Shown here piece after piece: positions 15,210 through 23,275 of a stretch of 37,991 bases of DNA. Positions within the stretch are counted from its first letter, which is position 1; every line of letters begins with the position of its first letter. Both the position numbers and the translations under genes were made by a program. A model generated the notes under the pieces. The model did not search any database. It was not told the origin of the DNA and was given only the letters and a program-made list of their open reading frames with translations. Source of the stretch: Bacteroidota bacterium (GTDB lineage Bacteria > Bacteroidota > Bacteroidia > Chitinophagales > Chitinophagaceae); NCBI GenBank assembly GCA_013289015.1, contig JABDAV010000022.1, positions 1 to 37,991 of the forward strand. Reading direction: 5' to 3'.

Positions 15210-16013
15210 TTATGATACTTTACCAATTACATACATTGCAGTTAAGGTAGGGGTTGCATTACCACCTTCTTTTTCGAGGGTAATAGCAAAAGCCTGTGCA
15301 TGATCTATCTTACCTATCTTACATAAGCCGATGCAATTATTGTCTATTAAACCGGCACTTACCGGTTTGCCGTCAACAATTGCCCATAATTGATATTGTT
15401 TGCCTTCGGGTGTTTGCTGCATGCCGCCTGTATAGATATACACATCTTTTGAATGAGGATCCCATACAACCATTGCAATATTATTTTCCTTTCCGGGCAA
15501 TGGCTTCATTTGAATGTGCAGCATGGTTGTATCCTGCAACATTTGAAGACTTTGTTTATATGATGCATTATTTGCCTGCAGGGTATTTCTTTCTGTAAGC
15601 AATGCCTCGTATTGATCTTCAGATTTTTTATATCCGGAATAGAAATAAAAATTAAGCGCTGTGCTTGCTATCAGCAATATAATACAGGCTGCTGCCATAT
15701 ATTTCCATATACCCATATTGTATACAGGCGCCTGTTGCAGTTGTTGTGTTTGTACCGGTTCAACTATAATTGCGGTTGATTTATTTTGCTCACCGAAAAG
15801 CTCTTTTTCAATTAAAGATTTTAAATGAGAAGGAGGCGCAATTTCATTTGCCCTTATATGCATTTCAAGGCTTTGTTCAAATGCTGATATAGCCTCATTT
15901 AATTCAGGATATTCAACACGCAACTGTTCCAGTTGGGCTGCTTCGGCGGCAGTTGCCAATCCAAGAACATATTGTTCAATTATTCCACTTTGTATGTATG
16001 CCTTAATATCCAT
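15210..16013 (-). CDS. Membrane anti-sigma factor (RskA-like)
   Basis: A 267-residue protein with the layout of RskA-type anti-sigma factors. A cytoplasmic N-terminal part has the AAQLEQLRVEYPELNEAISA region. One transmembrane helix is at about 103-125 (YMAAACIILLIASTALNFYF). A periplasmic RskA C-terminal domain follows, with VVWDPHSKDVYIYTGGMQQT and QLWAIVDGKPVSAGLID. It would hold the adjacent sigma factor at the membrane until proteolysed. Its ATG overlaps the sigma stop by one base (TAATG at 16015-16011), so it is translationally coupled. Some family members bind no metal; no HxxxCxxC zinc motif is visible here. Confidence 0.9.
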   Translation of the reverse strand: MDIKAYIQSGIIEQYVLGLATAAEAAQLEQLRVEYPELNEAISAFEQSLEMHIRANEIAPPSHLKSLIEKELFGEQNKSTAIIVEPVQTQQLQQAPVYNMGIWKYMAAACIILLIASTALNFYFYSGYKKSEDQYEALLTERNTLQANNASYKQSLQMLQDTTMLHIQMKPLPGKENNIAMVVWDPHSKDVYIYTGGMQQTPEGKQYQLWAIVDGKPVSAGLIDNNCIGLCKIGKIDHAQAFAITLEKEGGNATPTLTAMYVIGKVS

Positions 16014-16555
16014 TACTTCTTTAAAAAATCTTTCAATTGAATGAGTGCACTTCGTAATCTTGTTTTAACGGTACCTAACGGTATATTTAAAAATTTTGAG
16101 ATCTCATCCTGTGTGTAACCCTGAAAATAAGCCAGCTCTACAAGCACTTTATATTCTTCTTTTAAATTATTCACAATTTTGCGTAAACCAATCTTGTCAG
16201 TTTCAATATGCGTGCTTCCTGCTGCAGTATCTACGTTCGATGTAAGTTCACGGTTTTGTTGCTGATCCTGGTAGCTTCTGCTGCGCAGCGTATCAATGCC
16301 TGCATTCCTGCTGATATTAACAAGCCAGGTAAATAATCTTCCTTTTTCAGGATTGTATTGATCGATCTGTTTCCAAACCTTTATAAATACCTCCTGTAAA
16401 ACATCGTTTGCAAGTTCTTTATCCTGTAATACAGAAAAAATAACACTGTATAAAGCAGCAGCGTAATTATCATACAAATAACTAAAAGAAGCTTGAGAGC
16501 GCTGCTTTAAAAGCGCTATCAATTCACTTTCGGTATATGATAATGTTTGAGACAT
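16013..16555 (-). CDS. ECF sigma factor, SigK/RpoE-like
   Basis: A 180-residue group 4 sigma factor. Region 2 spans about 20-88 (LQDKELANDVLQEVFIKVWK, then FTWLVNISRNAGIDTLRSRS). Region 4 spans about 125-178 (YFQGYTQDEISKFLNIPLGT, then VKTRLRSAL). It would direct RNA polymerase to stress or surface genes when released by the anti-sigma factor. Gene pair, coupling and nearby fasciclin gene all recall mycobacterial sigK-rskA with mpt70/mpt83. It starts 18 bases after the gcvH stop on the same strand, so it may be transcribed with it. Confidence 0.93.
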   Translation of the reverse strand: MSQTLSYTESELIALLKQRSQASFSYLYDNYAAALYSVIFSVLQDKELANDVLQEVFIKVWKQIDQYNPEKGRLFTWLVNISRNAGIDTLRSRSYQDQQQNRELTSNVDTAAGSTHIETDKIGLRKIVNNLKEEYKVLVELAYFQGYTQDEISKFLNIPLGTVKTRLRSALIQLKDFLKK

Positions 16556-16573
16556 TTGCTATTTAAGAGACAA

Positions 16574-16954
16574 TTAGCTTACCAGTTGTTCGTAGGCTTC
16601 AGCACTGAGTAAGCTGTTTATTTCTTCAGGATCATTTACTTCAATTTTTGCCATCCAGCCTTCGCCGTAAGGATCATTATTTACCAGTTCAGGATTATTG
16701 GAAAGCGCTTTGTTTACTTCAACCACTGTTGCTGTAACAGGCAAAAAAAGATCGCTCACCGTTTTTACTGCTTCCACAGTACCGAATACTTCTTCTGCAT
16801 TCAATTGTTTACCCGTGGTGTTTATATCAACAAATACAATATCGCCCAATTCGCGTTGCGCATAATCTGTTATACCTATCAGAGCGGTTTTATCATCGAT
16901 CAATTTAATCCATTCATGATCTTTGGTATATTTTAATCCGGCCGGAAAACTCAT
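16574..16954 (-). CDS. gcvH: Glycine cleavage system H protein
   Basis: A 126-residue lipoyl carrier that shuttles the aminomethyl group between the P, T and L proteins of the glycine cleavage system. The lipoylated lysine is K64 in the VEAVKTVSDL motif. The N-terminal KYTKDHEWIKL and the IGITDYAQRELGDIVFVDI block are typical, and the length is normal. The other gcv genes are not in the window, as is common in Bacteroidota. It sits in a same-strand run with the cyclophilin gene upstream (50-bp gap) and the sigma factor downstream. Confidence 0.97.
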   Translation of the reverse strand: MSFPAGLKYTKDHEWIKLIDDKTALIGITDYAQRELGDIVFVDINTTGKQLNAEEVFGTVEAVKTVSDLFLPVTATVVEVNKALSNNPELVNNDPYGEGWMAKIEVNDPEEINSLLSAEAYEQLVS

Positions 16955-17004
16955 AGTAAAAATTTTGACTACAAATATTATTCAAAAAACATTAGCAAAC
17001 AATC

Positions 17005-17718
17005 TTAATTAAGCATGCGCATTTTCATGCGTACATTTTTAAGCGGCCTGTCATTGGCATTAGTTTGTGCAGCAGCAATTTTATCAATCACATCAAGGCC
17101 TTTGATTACTTCACCAAATACCGTATAATTCTGGTCGAGAAAAGGCGTGCCTCCAATCGTTCTATAAATATTTCGCTGCGCATCGGTGTAGTAAAATCCC
17201 GGGTTACTGCTTTGCCGAATGCTGCATTCGACCTGGTTTAGCATAGTATCACCCGTAACTTTTCCCTGCACAATATAAAACTGGCAATTGCTGCTTGCTT
17301 TTGCGGGATTATCAGTTCTTGCCATTGCGAGCGCTCCTTTTTTATGAATAAGGTTTGAATGAAATTCAGCAGGGATCATATCTCCGGGCGCTTCGCCATT
17401 GCCTAACATTGCAGTGCTGTCTGCATCTTTACTTGTAGGATCGCCACCCTGTATCATAAAATCTTTTATTACGCGATGAAATAAAAGGCTGTCATAAAAC
17501 CCTTGCTTTACAAGCTTAATAAAATTGTCGCGGTGCAATGGAGTGGAATCGAAAAGTCTTATAACTATTGTTCCGGAGTCTGTCTCAATTTCAACAAGCC
17601 TTGCAGTATCAATCGCAGGTTTTGGCTGTATTACTGATGTGCTGCTTTTGTGTGCAGGTGTACAACAATAATTAATACATAGTATGATAGCGAGAACGGG
17701 TAATGCAATTTTTCTCAT
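17005..17718 (-). CDS. Cyclophilin-type peptidyl-prolyl isomerase, exported
   Basis: A 237-residue protein with a hydrophobic N-terminus (MRKIALPVLAIILCINYCC), probably a signal peptide; the double cysteine suggests a lipoprotein although the lipobox is not canonical. The cyclophilin domain spans about 42-237, with GTIVIRLFDSTPLHRDNFIK, FHRVIKDFMIQGGDPTSKD, NCQFYIVQG and YTVFGEVIKGLDVIDKIA. It would speed proline isomerisation of periplasmic or outer-membrane proteins. It starts 9 bases after the preceding unknown gene. Confidence 0.93.
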   Translation of the reverse strand: MRKIALPVLAIILCINYCCTPAHKSSTSVIQPKPAIDTARLVEIETDSGTIVIRLFDSTPLHRDNFIKLVKQGFYDSLLFHRVIKDFMIQGGDPTSKDADSTAMLGNGEAPGDMIPAEFHSNLIHKKGALAMARTDNPAKASSNCQFYIVQGKVTGDTMLNQVECSIRQSSNPGFYYTDAQRNIYRTIGGTPFLDQNYTVFGEVIKGLDVIDKIAAAQTNANDRPLKNVRMKMRMLN

Positions 17719-17727
17719 GATTAAATT

Positions 17728-18081
17728 TTAAAAATCCTGTTGTTCAAAATAGAATAGAATATGATCTTTTAAAAAACTTTCCTGCTCCATTAAAGACATG
17801 GAAGTATGTTCTTTTAATTGTTTAAAATGCGGCCAGCCATCATCATCTTTTCCTTCCAATTCATAATAGCCACTAACACTTAACACGGTACAGATAGCTA
17901 CATGCATCAGGTCCTGCTTTTGTTCTTTTGTAATTTTTTTTTTGATAAACCCTGTCTCCTGCATACCAATTAAAAACAAAATGCCTTCCATGTCGGGCTT
18001 TTTATCAAAGCGTTCTGCCAGCTTTGCTTCAAGGTTCCACCACCGTTGCTGTAAATCATCTGCTGCAATCATATTTTGCAA
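17728..18081 (-). CDS. Small conserved-looking protein of unknown function
   Basis: A 117-residue, soluble, acidic protein with no signal peptide. Landmarks are QQRWWNLEAKLAERF, GILFLIGMQETGF, KQDLMHVAICTVLSVSGYYE and DDDGWPHFKQL. The regular helical pattern and the tight 9-bp spacing to the cyclophilin gene indicate a real gene. I do not recognise the family. The start could be the second ATG, three codons in. Confidence 0.8.
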   Translation of the reverse strand: MQNMIAADDLQQRWWNLEAKLAERFDKKPDMEGILFLIGMQETGFIKKKITKEQKQDLMHVAICTVLSVSGYYELEGKDDDGWPHFKQLKEHTSMSLMEQESFLKDHILFYFEQQDF

Positions 18082-18141
18082 ATATAGTTGCTGCAGGAAG
18101 TTTTAAACATAAGATGATGATGATGTTTAACTATCCTGTAA

Positions 18142-18459
18142 TTAAATCTTTTCAACTCTAACGGCTATGCCATAAGCAAGTACTTCTGTTATGCCCTGCA
18201 TCACTTCATTGACATCGTAGCGCATGTAAATTATTGCATTGGCGCCTCTTTCTTCTGCATGTTTAAACATGTACTAAAAAGCTTCTTCCCGGGCTTTTTC
18301 ACATAAACCAACATAAACAGAAAGCTTGCCACCAAAAAGGCTCTGCACACCACCGGCAATATTTCCTGCAACGCTCCTGCTTCGTACAGTTATGCCGCGT
18401 ACCACGCCAAGTGATCCTGTTATTTTGTAGCCGTTCAATTCCACATTGGTACTTACCAT
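18142..18459 (-). pseudogene. YbjQ/UPF0145 family gene with an in-frame TAG
   Basis: Read from the ATG at 18459, the frame gives MVSTNVELNGYKITGSLGVV, then RGITVRSRSVAGNIAGGVQS, and runs to REEAF, where a TAG (18276-18274) interrupts it. The same frame continues with YMFKHAEERGANAIIYMRYD up to VRVEKI and a TAA at 18142. Including the interrupted codon the protein would be 105 residues, the usual YbjQ length (about 105-110), and both halves match the family (REEAF-x-x-M, GANAII). So a single nonsense change, read-through or a sequencing error separates the halves. YbjQ proteins form pentameric beta-rich assemblies of unknown role. Confidence 0.8.
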
Positions 18460-18524
18460 TGTTGATCAATCATGACATTTTATTTGAAATCTAAAAGTAT
18501 GAAAACGGGAATATAATTTTTCTC

Positions 18525-18553
18525 TTGCCTATTCACCTGTAAAAATATCTTTG
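18525..18553 (+). promoter_or_regulatory. serS promoter
   Basis: TTG at 18525-18527, an 18-base spacer, and a perfect -7 box TATCTTTG at 18546-18553. The serS ATG is 17 bases downstream, giving a short leader. Confidence 0.6.
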
Positions 18554-18570
18554 CGCAAACTATAGTTATC

Positions 18571-19839
18571 ATGCTACAGGTAAATGTGATGCGCAATAAC
18601 CCGCAATTTGTAAAAGAACGCCTTGCCGTTAAAAATTTTAAGCAGCCTGAACTGGTTGATGCAATTATTGCACTGGATGATGAACGCAAAAAATTACAGG
18701 CAGAATTTGATTCATTACAGGCTAAGATAAATGCATCAAGTAAGAATATTGGTACGCTGATGGCTGCAGGCGATACAAAAGAAGCAGCACAATTAAAAGC
18801 TGATGTGGCAACATGGAAATCACAATTAGATCCTGTAAAAAAACAAGCTGCTGAAACAGAAAAAAAATTAGAAGAAACAATAACGCTATTGCCTAATCTT
18901 CCTTCTGAAAGAGTGCCAAAAGGCTTTTCAGCAGAAGACAATGAAGTAGTAAAGCAAAATGAAGTACCAACGCTTTCTGAAAATGCCTTGCCGCACTGGG
19001 AGCTTACAAAAAAATATAAGCTGATAGATTTTGATCTCGGTACAAAAATTACCGGCAGCGGCTTTCCTGTTTACACAGGCAAAGGCGCAAAGCTGCAGCG
19101 TTCATTAATTCAATACTTCCTCGATTATAATACCAATGCAGGTTACAAAGAAATCATTCCGCCGTTTATGGTGAATGAAGCCAGTGCATTTGGAACAGGA
19201 CAATTGCCTGATAAAGAAGGGCAGATGTATTTTGTGAATGAGGATGGCTTTTATCTTATTCCAACCTCTGAAGTTCCGCTAACAAATATTTACCGCGATA
19301 CAATTGTGAAGCAGGAGGAACTGCCTGTTAAGATGACTGCTTACTCCCCGTGTTTCAGGCGGGAGGCAGGTAGTTATGGAAAAGATGTGCGCGGCTTAAA
19401 CCGTTTGCACCAGTTTGAAAAAGTAGAAATTGTTCAGCTTATTGAAGCAAATAAAAGTTATGAAGCGCTTGAAGAAATGGTGGATCATGTTGAACGGTTG
19501 CTTCAGTTATTAGAGCTTCCTTATCGCATATTAAGATTATGCGGTGGCGATATGAGTTTTACCAGCGCGCTCACCTACGATTTTGAAGTGTACAGTGCCG
19601 CGCAAAAACGCTGGCTTGAAGTAAGCAGTGTAAGCAATTTTGAAAGCTATCAGTCAAACCGTTTGAAATGCAGGTATAAAGATGAAGCAGGTAAAATGCA
19701 ACTGGTGCACACACTTAACGGAAGCTCGCTGGCATTGCCAAGAATACTGGCATGTTTGCTTGAGAATAATCAAACAGAAAACAGTATTATATTACCCGAA
19801 GTGCTGCACAATTATTTTGGAGCGGATGTGATTAATTAA
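18571..19839 (+). CDS. serS: Seryl-tRNA synthetase
   Basis: A 422-residue class II aminoacyl-tRNA synthetase that charges tRNA-Ser. The N-terminal tRNA-binding coiled coil is at about 28-110 (many K/E/Q/A heptads). Motif 2 is CFRREAGSYGKDVRGLNRLH with QFEKVEIV, and motif 3 is LNGSSLALPRILACLLENNQ. The TSEVPLTN block that contacts serine is present. The length is normal. It overlaps the convergent L,D-transpeptidase gene by 8 bases at the 3' end. Confidence 0.98.
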   Translation: MLQVNVMRNNPQFVKERLAVKNFKQPELVDAIIALDDERKKLQAEFDSLQAKINASSKNIGTLMAAGDTKEAAQLKADVATWKSQLDPVKKQAAETEKKLEETITLLPNLPSERVPKGFSAEDNEVVKQNEVPTLSENALPHWELTKKYKLIDFDLGTKITGSGFPVYTGKGAKLQRSLIQYFLDYNTNAGYKEIIPPFMVNEASAFGTGQLPDKEGQMYFVNEDGFYLIPTSEVPLTNIYRDTIVKQEELPVKMTAYSPCFRREAGSYGKDVRGLNRLHQFEKVEIVQLIEANKSYEALEEMVDHVERLLQLLELPYRILRLCGGDMSFTSALTYDFEVYSAAQKRWLEVSSVSNFESYQSNRLKCRYKDEAGKMQLVHTLNGSSLALPRILACLLENNQTENSIILPEVLHNYFGADVIN

Positions 19840-20356
19840 GCTTGATAATAACCTTTGTTCCAACAGGAATCATGTTGTACAATTCTTCAACATCTTTATT
19901 GCGCATACTGATACATCCATCAGTCCAGTTGCGGTAATTGTCTACATCAAAATCATCATTGGGCCAGGTGCCATGAATGCCGATGCCATTGCCTATTCTG
20001 GCATTTGCGGGTATCAAACCCTGCGTTTTGCGTTCATTGAATTTTTCAATACTTTCCTGTGTAGGATAATCCAACAGCATAAACCTGTCCCACTTGGAGT
20101 GTATTTTTTTGCTGATGATGGTAAAGGTTCCTTCAGGGGTTTTTCTGTCGCCTTCGCATAGTTTATCCCGCAGATCTTTATTGCCGAACACAACCGGGTA
20201 AGTTACCAGCCAGCCTTTGGGATCATAAACACTCAATTCATATTTCGCTTTATTTACAACAATATAGTAGGGCGAATCATAAACCTGCGTTGAATGAAAT
20301 GAGGTGCAGCAAAAAAATATAAACAAAAAAGCAGCAAGGATATTGAGTCTCTTCAT
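19832..20356 (-). CDS. L,D-transpeptidase (YkuD family)
   Basis: An exported cell-wall enzyme that cross-links peptidoglycan or attaches proteins to it. The YkuD domain holds IGIHGTWPNDDF with the conserved H-G, then DGCISMRN with the catalytic cysteine. The start at 20356 gives MKRLNILAAFLFIFFCCTSF, a clear signal peptide or lipoprotein-like leader. An upstream ATG at 20416 in the same frame would add 20 polar residues and is less likely. The protein is 174 residues from the chosen start. It is convergent with serS, with an 8-base overlap. Confidence 0.88.
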   Translation of the reverse strand: MKRLNILAAFLFIFFCCTSFHSTQVYDSPYYIVVNKAKYELSVYDPKGWLVTYPVVFGNKDLRDKLCEGDRKTPEGTFTIISKKIHSKWDRFMLLDYPTQESIEKFNERKTQGLIPANARIGNGIGIHGTWPNDDFDVDNYRNWTDGCISMRNKDVEELYNMIPVGTKVIIKLN

Positions 20357-20416
20357 TTCTGTGTTCCCGGATTTTATATACGCAATAACGTTACAAGGCT
20401 TTTTTTGAGTGTGCAT

Positions 20417-20816
20417 TCAACAAATTTTAAAATATTTTTATAAGCACAATATGTGTTTGCAGTTAAAATAAAAAAGATGTTCAGACAGTAAGTTTATTTC
20501 TTCGTATAACTTCGATATTTCTTCGATCTATTGGATCGAAGAAATATCGGCTTTGTTTCGATTATTTTTCGTTAAAATAAGCTACCGGGTAAACATTAAG
20601 CAATCAATTAAAGAATAAAATGACCGGTACAGCCTGCGGTTATACATCTGTCATTCGTTATAGACTGATATTACCTAAAAATCCTGTTCCGCTTTCAGTT
20701 GCAAGCAGGTATACTGCTATAATTTCAAGTAACTATATATAAGTGGGAAAGATTAGTTGCTGTTTACAGCTTAAGCCTAATATTTAGGGTAATATTTCCT
20801 AATTTAACAAATATTA
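20417..20816. other. Gene-free stretch with two palindromes
   Basis: No supported gene. It holds a perfect 16-bp inverted repeat (20513-20549) and an AT-rich one, ATTTCCTAAT/ATTAGGAAAT (20794-20822). A 40-codon open frame from the ATG at 20620 is seen; I recognise nothing in it and do not call it. With the IS21 relic that follows, this may be decayed mobile DNA. Confidence 0.5.
20513..20549. repeat. Perfect 16-bp inverted repeat with 5-base loop
   Basis: CGATATTTCTTCGATC (20513-20528), TATTG, GATCGAAGAAATATCG (20534-20549). It is not followed by a T run, so it is not a typical terminator. It lies 157 bases upstream of the L,D-transpeptidase start. Confidence 0.6.
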
Positions 20817-21002
20817 GGAAATCCAGATACTTTAATAAAATCAGCGGTACTCAAAAGCAACAGGTATGAACCTACCTTAAATGAAACCTTTGCAGAACAT
20901 TACGGCACTACCGTTCATCCGGCAAGGGCCGGATACATAAAGAATGAAGCAATTGAAGAATTAACGAAAGCTGGTGAACAATCGCAGAATCCTGCAAATT
21001 AG
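20817..21002 (+). pseudogene. Relic of an IS21-family IstA transposase
   Basis: The frame with no start codon reads GNPDTLIKSAVLKSNRYEPT, then LNETFAEHYGTTVHPARAG. This resembles the IstA catalytic-core segment around the second catalytic aspartate (usual form PDNLKSAV, YEP, LN-x-TF, AEHY-TT-x-PAR). It then diverges (YIKNEAIEELTKAGEQSQNP) and stops. Only about 40 residues of a protein of over 500 are recognisable. No IstB and no terminal repeats were found. The call rests on remembered family sequence, not on a search. Confidence 0.55.
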
Positions 21003-21186
21003 AAATGTATTTTCTTACTATTTCGGCTACCCGATGACCATTAAATATAATTTTCCCGTCATTACCATATGTTATGGTCATTTGACCGTCCAATGAAACT
21101 TTTCTTTTGTCAAATTATTTTCCAGTGACCAAATATAATTTTCCATTATAGACCGCGATTGTACCAACTTATATATAGTTATTAAT

Positions 21187-21386
21187 TTAACGTGAGTTCT
21201 GTTTAAGCCTGAAAGGCTTTAATATAAATAGCCTTGGGTGTAACCGGAAGATAAAATCGTGATTAATCAATTGAACCCTTGCAGGGTTAAATGTTGTGTA
21301 TCCATTTTTTACCCCGCAATACTTGCGGGGTTATTCAAATTAAATCCTTCCAGGATTACTTTATACTTAACCCGAACTCACGTTAA
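21187..21386. repeat. Palindromic repeat element, copy 1 (MITE-like)
   Basis: A 200-bp element with 13-bp terminal inverted repeats: TTAACGTGAGTTC (21187-21199) and GAACTCACGTTAA (21374-21386). Inside is a row of short hairpins: AAGCC-TGAA-AGGCTT, AACCC-TTGCA-GGGTT, ACCCCGCAA-TAC-TTGCGGGGT and AATCC-TTCCA-GGATT. It carries no open frame of note. It ends 10 bases from the mntH stop, so it lies in the 3' region of that gene. A related copy lies at 32851-33017. Confidence 0.75.
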
Positions 21387-21395
21387 TTTAAATTG

Positions 21396-23273
21396 TCAGC
21401 TAATGATCAGAACAGGAATGGGCAGTTTGTGGCGTACCTGGTTTACAGTTTCACCGTAAACAATATCTTTTATACCTCTATGCCTGTGCGCACCCATTAT
21501 TAAGATATCTGCATTGAAATCTTTTACCATACGCACAATTTCGTTTACACGATGCTGGTAACCTAACTGCGTTTGTACGTTGTAGCCTAATTCTTTTAAT
21601 TGCGTGGCATGCGCATGCAAACGTTCTTCATCTGTTCTTGTTTCGTCATCGTCGGTTGCTGTGCCGGAAAATGTTGCAGTAACTGTTTCCACTACATGCA
21701 GCAATAAATAGGTAGAATTTTTTGCGCCCTGGTTAAGTGCATGGGCAATTAGTTTTTCATCAAGCATTTTAAAATCAAGTGAAACTGCAATTTTTTTGAA
21801 GGGTTCAACAGTAAGGTGAGAGAGTTGGGGAATAACCCCATGGATACTATCGGCACGTGATCTTTTTCTTTTAAAATAGAATGGATAAAAGGTCATTACG
21901 AAAAACAAAGCAGCAAATGCCAGTGTAACGATCACAATAACAGCAATCAAAAAAACATTGTTGCTCTGTTTTAAAATATCGGTCAATTCACCTGCAACCA
22001 GCCTTACATTTAAAAAAATAAGTACAGCGGCAACGAGCCAGGCGGCCGTTTTTGTTATAATTCCAATGGCAAATTTACCCATAGTGGTCTTGTCACTTAC
22101 AAAATGTATCAACGGAATAATCGCAAACCCAAGCTGAAGACTTAATAAAACCTGGCTGAATACAAGCATATTATCTACTTCCGATTCACCATAAAGTAAA
22201 ATAACAATTACTGCGGGAACAATAGCGAGCAATCGTGTAAGCAACCTGCGCAGCCATGGATTGATACGCAAATGCAAATAACCTTCCATAACAACCTGGC
22301 CGGCAAGCGTGCCTGTTATGGTTGAGCTTTGTCCTGATGCGATTAATGCAACAGCAAATAATACCGGCGCCAGTGAAGTGCCTAACATTGGTTGCAATAA
22401 CCTGTGCGCGTCTTCAATCCGCGCTACGGAAGATTGGCCGTGAAAATAAAAAACAGAAGCTGCAAGAATGAGTATGCCGACGTTTACAAAAAAAGCTGCG
22501 TTAAGTGCTATTGTGCTATCGAAAATATTGTACCTGATGGCTTTCCGGATACTTTCTTCATTGTTGCTGATTTTTCGCGTTTGCACCAGTGCCGAATGCA
22601 GGTAAAGGTTATGCGGCATTACTGTTGCGCCAATAATACCAACAGCTATATATAATGACTGACTGTTTAAAGAAGTGGGAATAAAACCCTTTGCTATCTC
22701 GCCTATGTGAGGCTTTGAAAAAAGTATTTCGATCATAAATGATATGCCTATAATAAGCACCAGCGCTATGATAAATGCTTCCATAGTGCGCATCCCTTTT
22801 TTCTGCAAATAAAACAGCAGAAAAGTGTCCAACACCGTAACTGATACACCGAATACGAGCGGCAATCCTGTGAGCAACTGGATGCCTAATGCCATACCTA
22901 ATACTTCGGCAAGATCGCAGGCTGCAATAGCAAGTTCAGCGAGCAGGTATAAACAAAAATTTACCAAGGGCGGATACATTTCGCGGTTGGCCTGTGCAAG
23001 GTCTTTTCTTCTTACAATACCCAATCTTGTACTCAGGCTTTGCAGCAGTAAAGCCATAAGATTACTCATTAATAAAACCCATATAAGCCGGTAACCAAAT
23101 TTTGCTCCGCCCTGCAGGTCGGTAGCCCAGTTCCCGGGGTCCATATATCCAACGCTTATCAGGTAACCCGGGCCTAAAAAAGCCAATACTTTTCTCCATC
23201 CTTTTTGCTTTTGCGTTGCATCTATTGATTCATGCACATCGCTTAAAGAACGGGTATCATTATGTTGTGCCAT
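21396..23273 (-). CDS. mntH: Nramp Mn2+/Fe2+ transporter fused to a universal stress domain
   Basis: A 625-residue protein. Residues 30-460 form an Nramp divalent-metal:proton symporter with 11 or so membrane segments. The metal-binding motif DPGNW is near residue 46 and MPHNLYLHSALV is near residue 218. The C-terminal 140 residues form a UspA domain (KKIAVSLDFKMLDEKLIAHA) with the ATP-binding pattern GAHRHRGIKDIVYGETVNQV. Plain MntH proteins are about 410-440 residues, so the UspA part is an added domain, perhaps a nucleotide sensor for transport. It starts 2 bases after the mntR stop and forms an operon with it. Confidence 0.95.
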   Translation of the reverse strand: MAQHNDTRSLSDVHESIDATQKQKGWRKVLAFLGPGYLISVGYMDPGNWATDLQGGAKFGYRLIWVLLMSNLMALLLQSLSTRLGIVRRKDLAQANREMYPPLVNFCLYLLAELAIAACDLAEVLGMALGIQLLTGLPLVFGVSVTVLDTFLLFYLQKKGMRTMEAFIIALVLIIGISFMIEILFSKPHIGEIAKGFIPTSLNSQSLYIAVGIIGATVMPHNLYLHSALVQTRKISNNEESIRKAIRYNIFDSTIALNAAFFVNVGILILAASVFYFHGQSSVARIEDAHRLLQPMLGTSLAPVLFAVALIASGQSSTITGTLAGQVVMEGYLHLRINPWLRRLLTRLLAIVPAVIVILLYGESEVDNMLVFSQVLLSLQLGFAIIPLIHFVSDKTTMGKFAIGIITKTAAWLVAAVLIFLNVRLVAGELTDILKQSNNVFLIAVIVIVTLAFAALFFVMTFYPFYFKRKRSRADSIHGVIPQLSHLTVEPFKKIAVSLDFKMLDEKLIAHALNQGAKNSTYLLLHVVETVTATFSGTATDDDETRTDEERLHAHATQLKELGYNVQTQLGYQHRVNEIVRMVKDFNADILIMGAHRHRGIKDIVYGETVNQVRHKLPIPVLIIS

Positions 23274-23275
23274 TA

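Noticed and set aside
18480-18941. Minus-strand open frame of 153 residues
   Set aside because: It is entirely antisense to the coiled-coil part of serS and would cover the serS promoter; serine/alanine/phenylalanine-rich shadow.
20502-20516. A loxP-like string (CTTCGTATAACTTCG)
   Set aside because: It is a circularly permuted partial match without the second arm; chance similarity.
20908-21093. Minus-strand open frame of 61 residues
   Set aside because: Its C-terminal half is antisense to the IstA relic; no family is recognised and there is no promoter or clear ribosome site. The first 30 residues could be a separate relic but cannot be supported.
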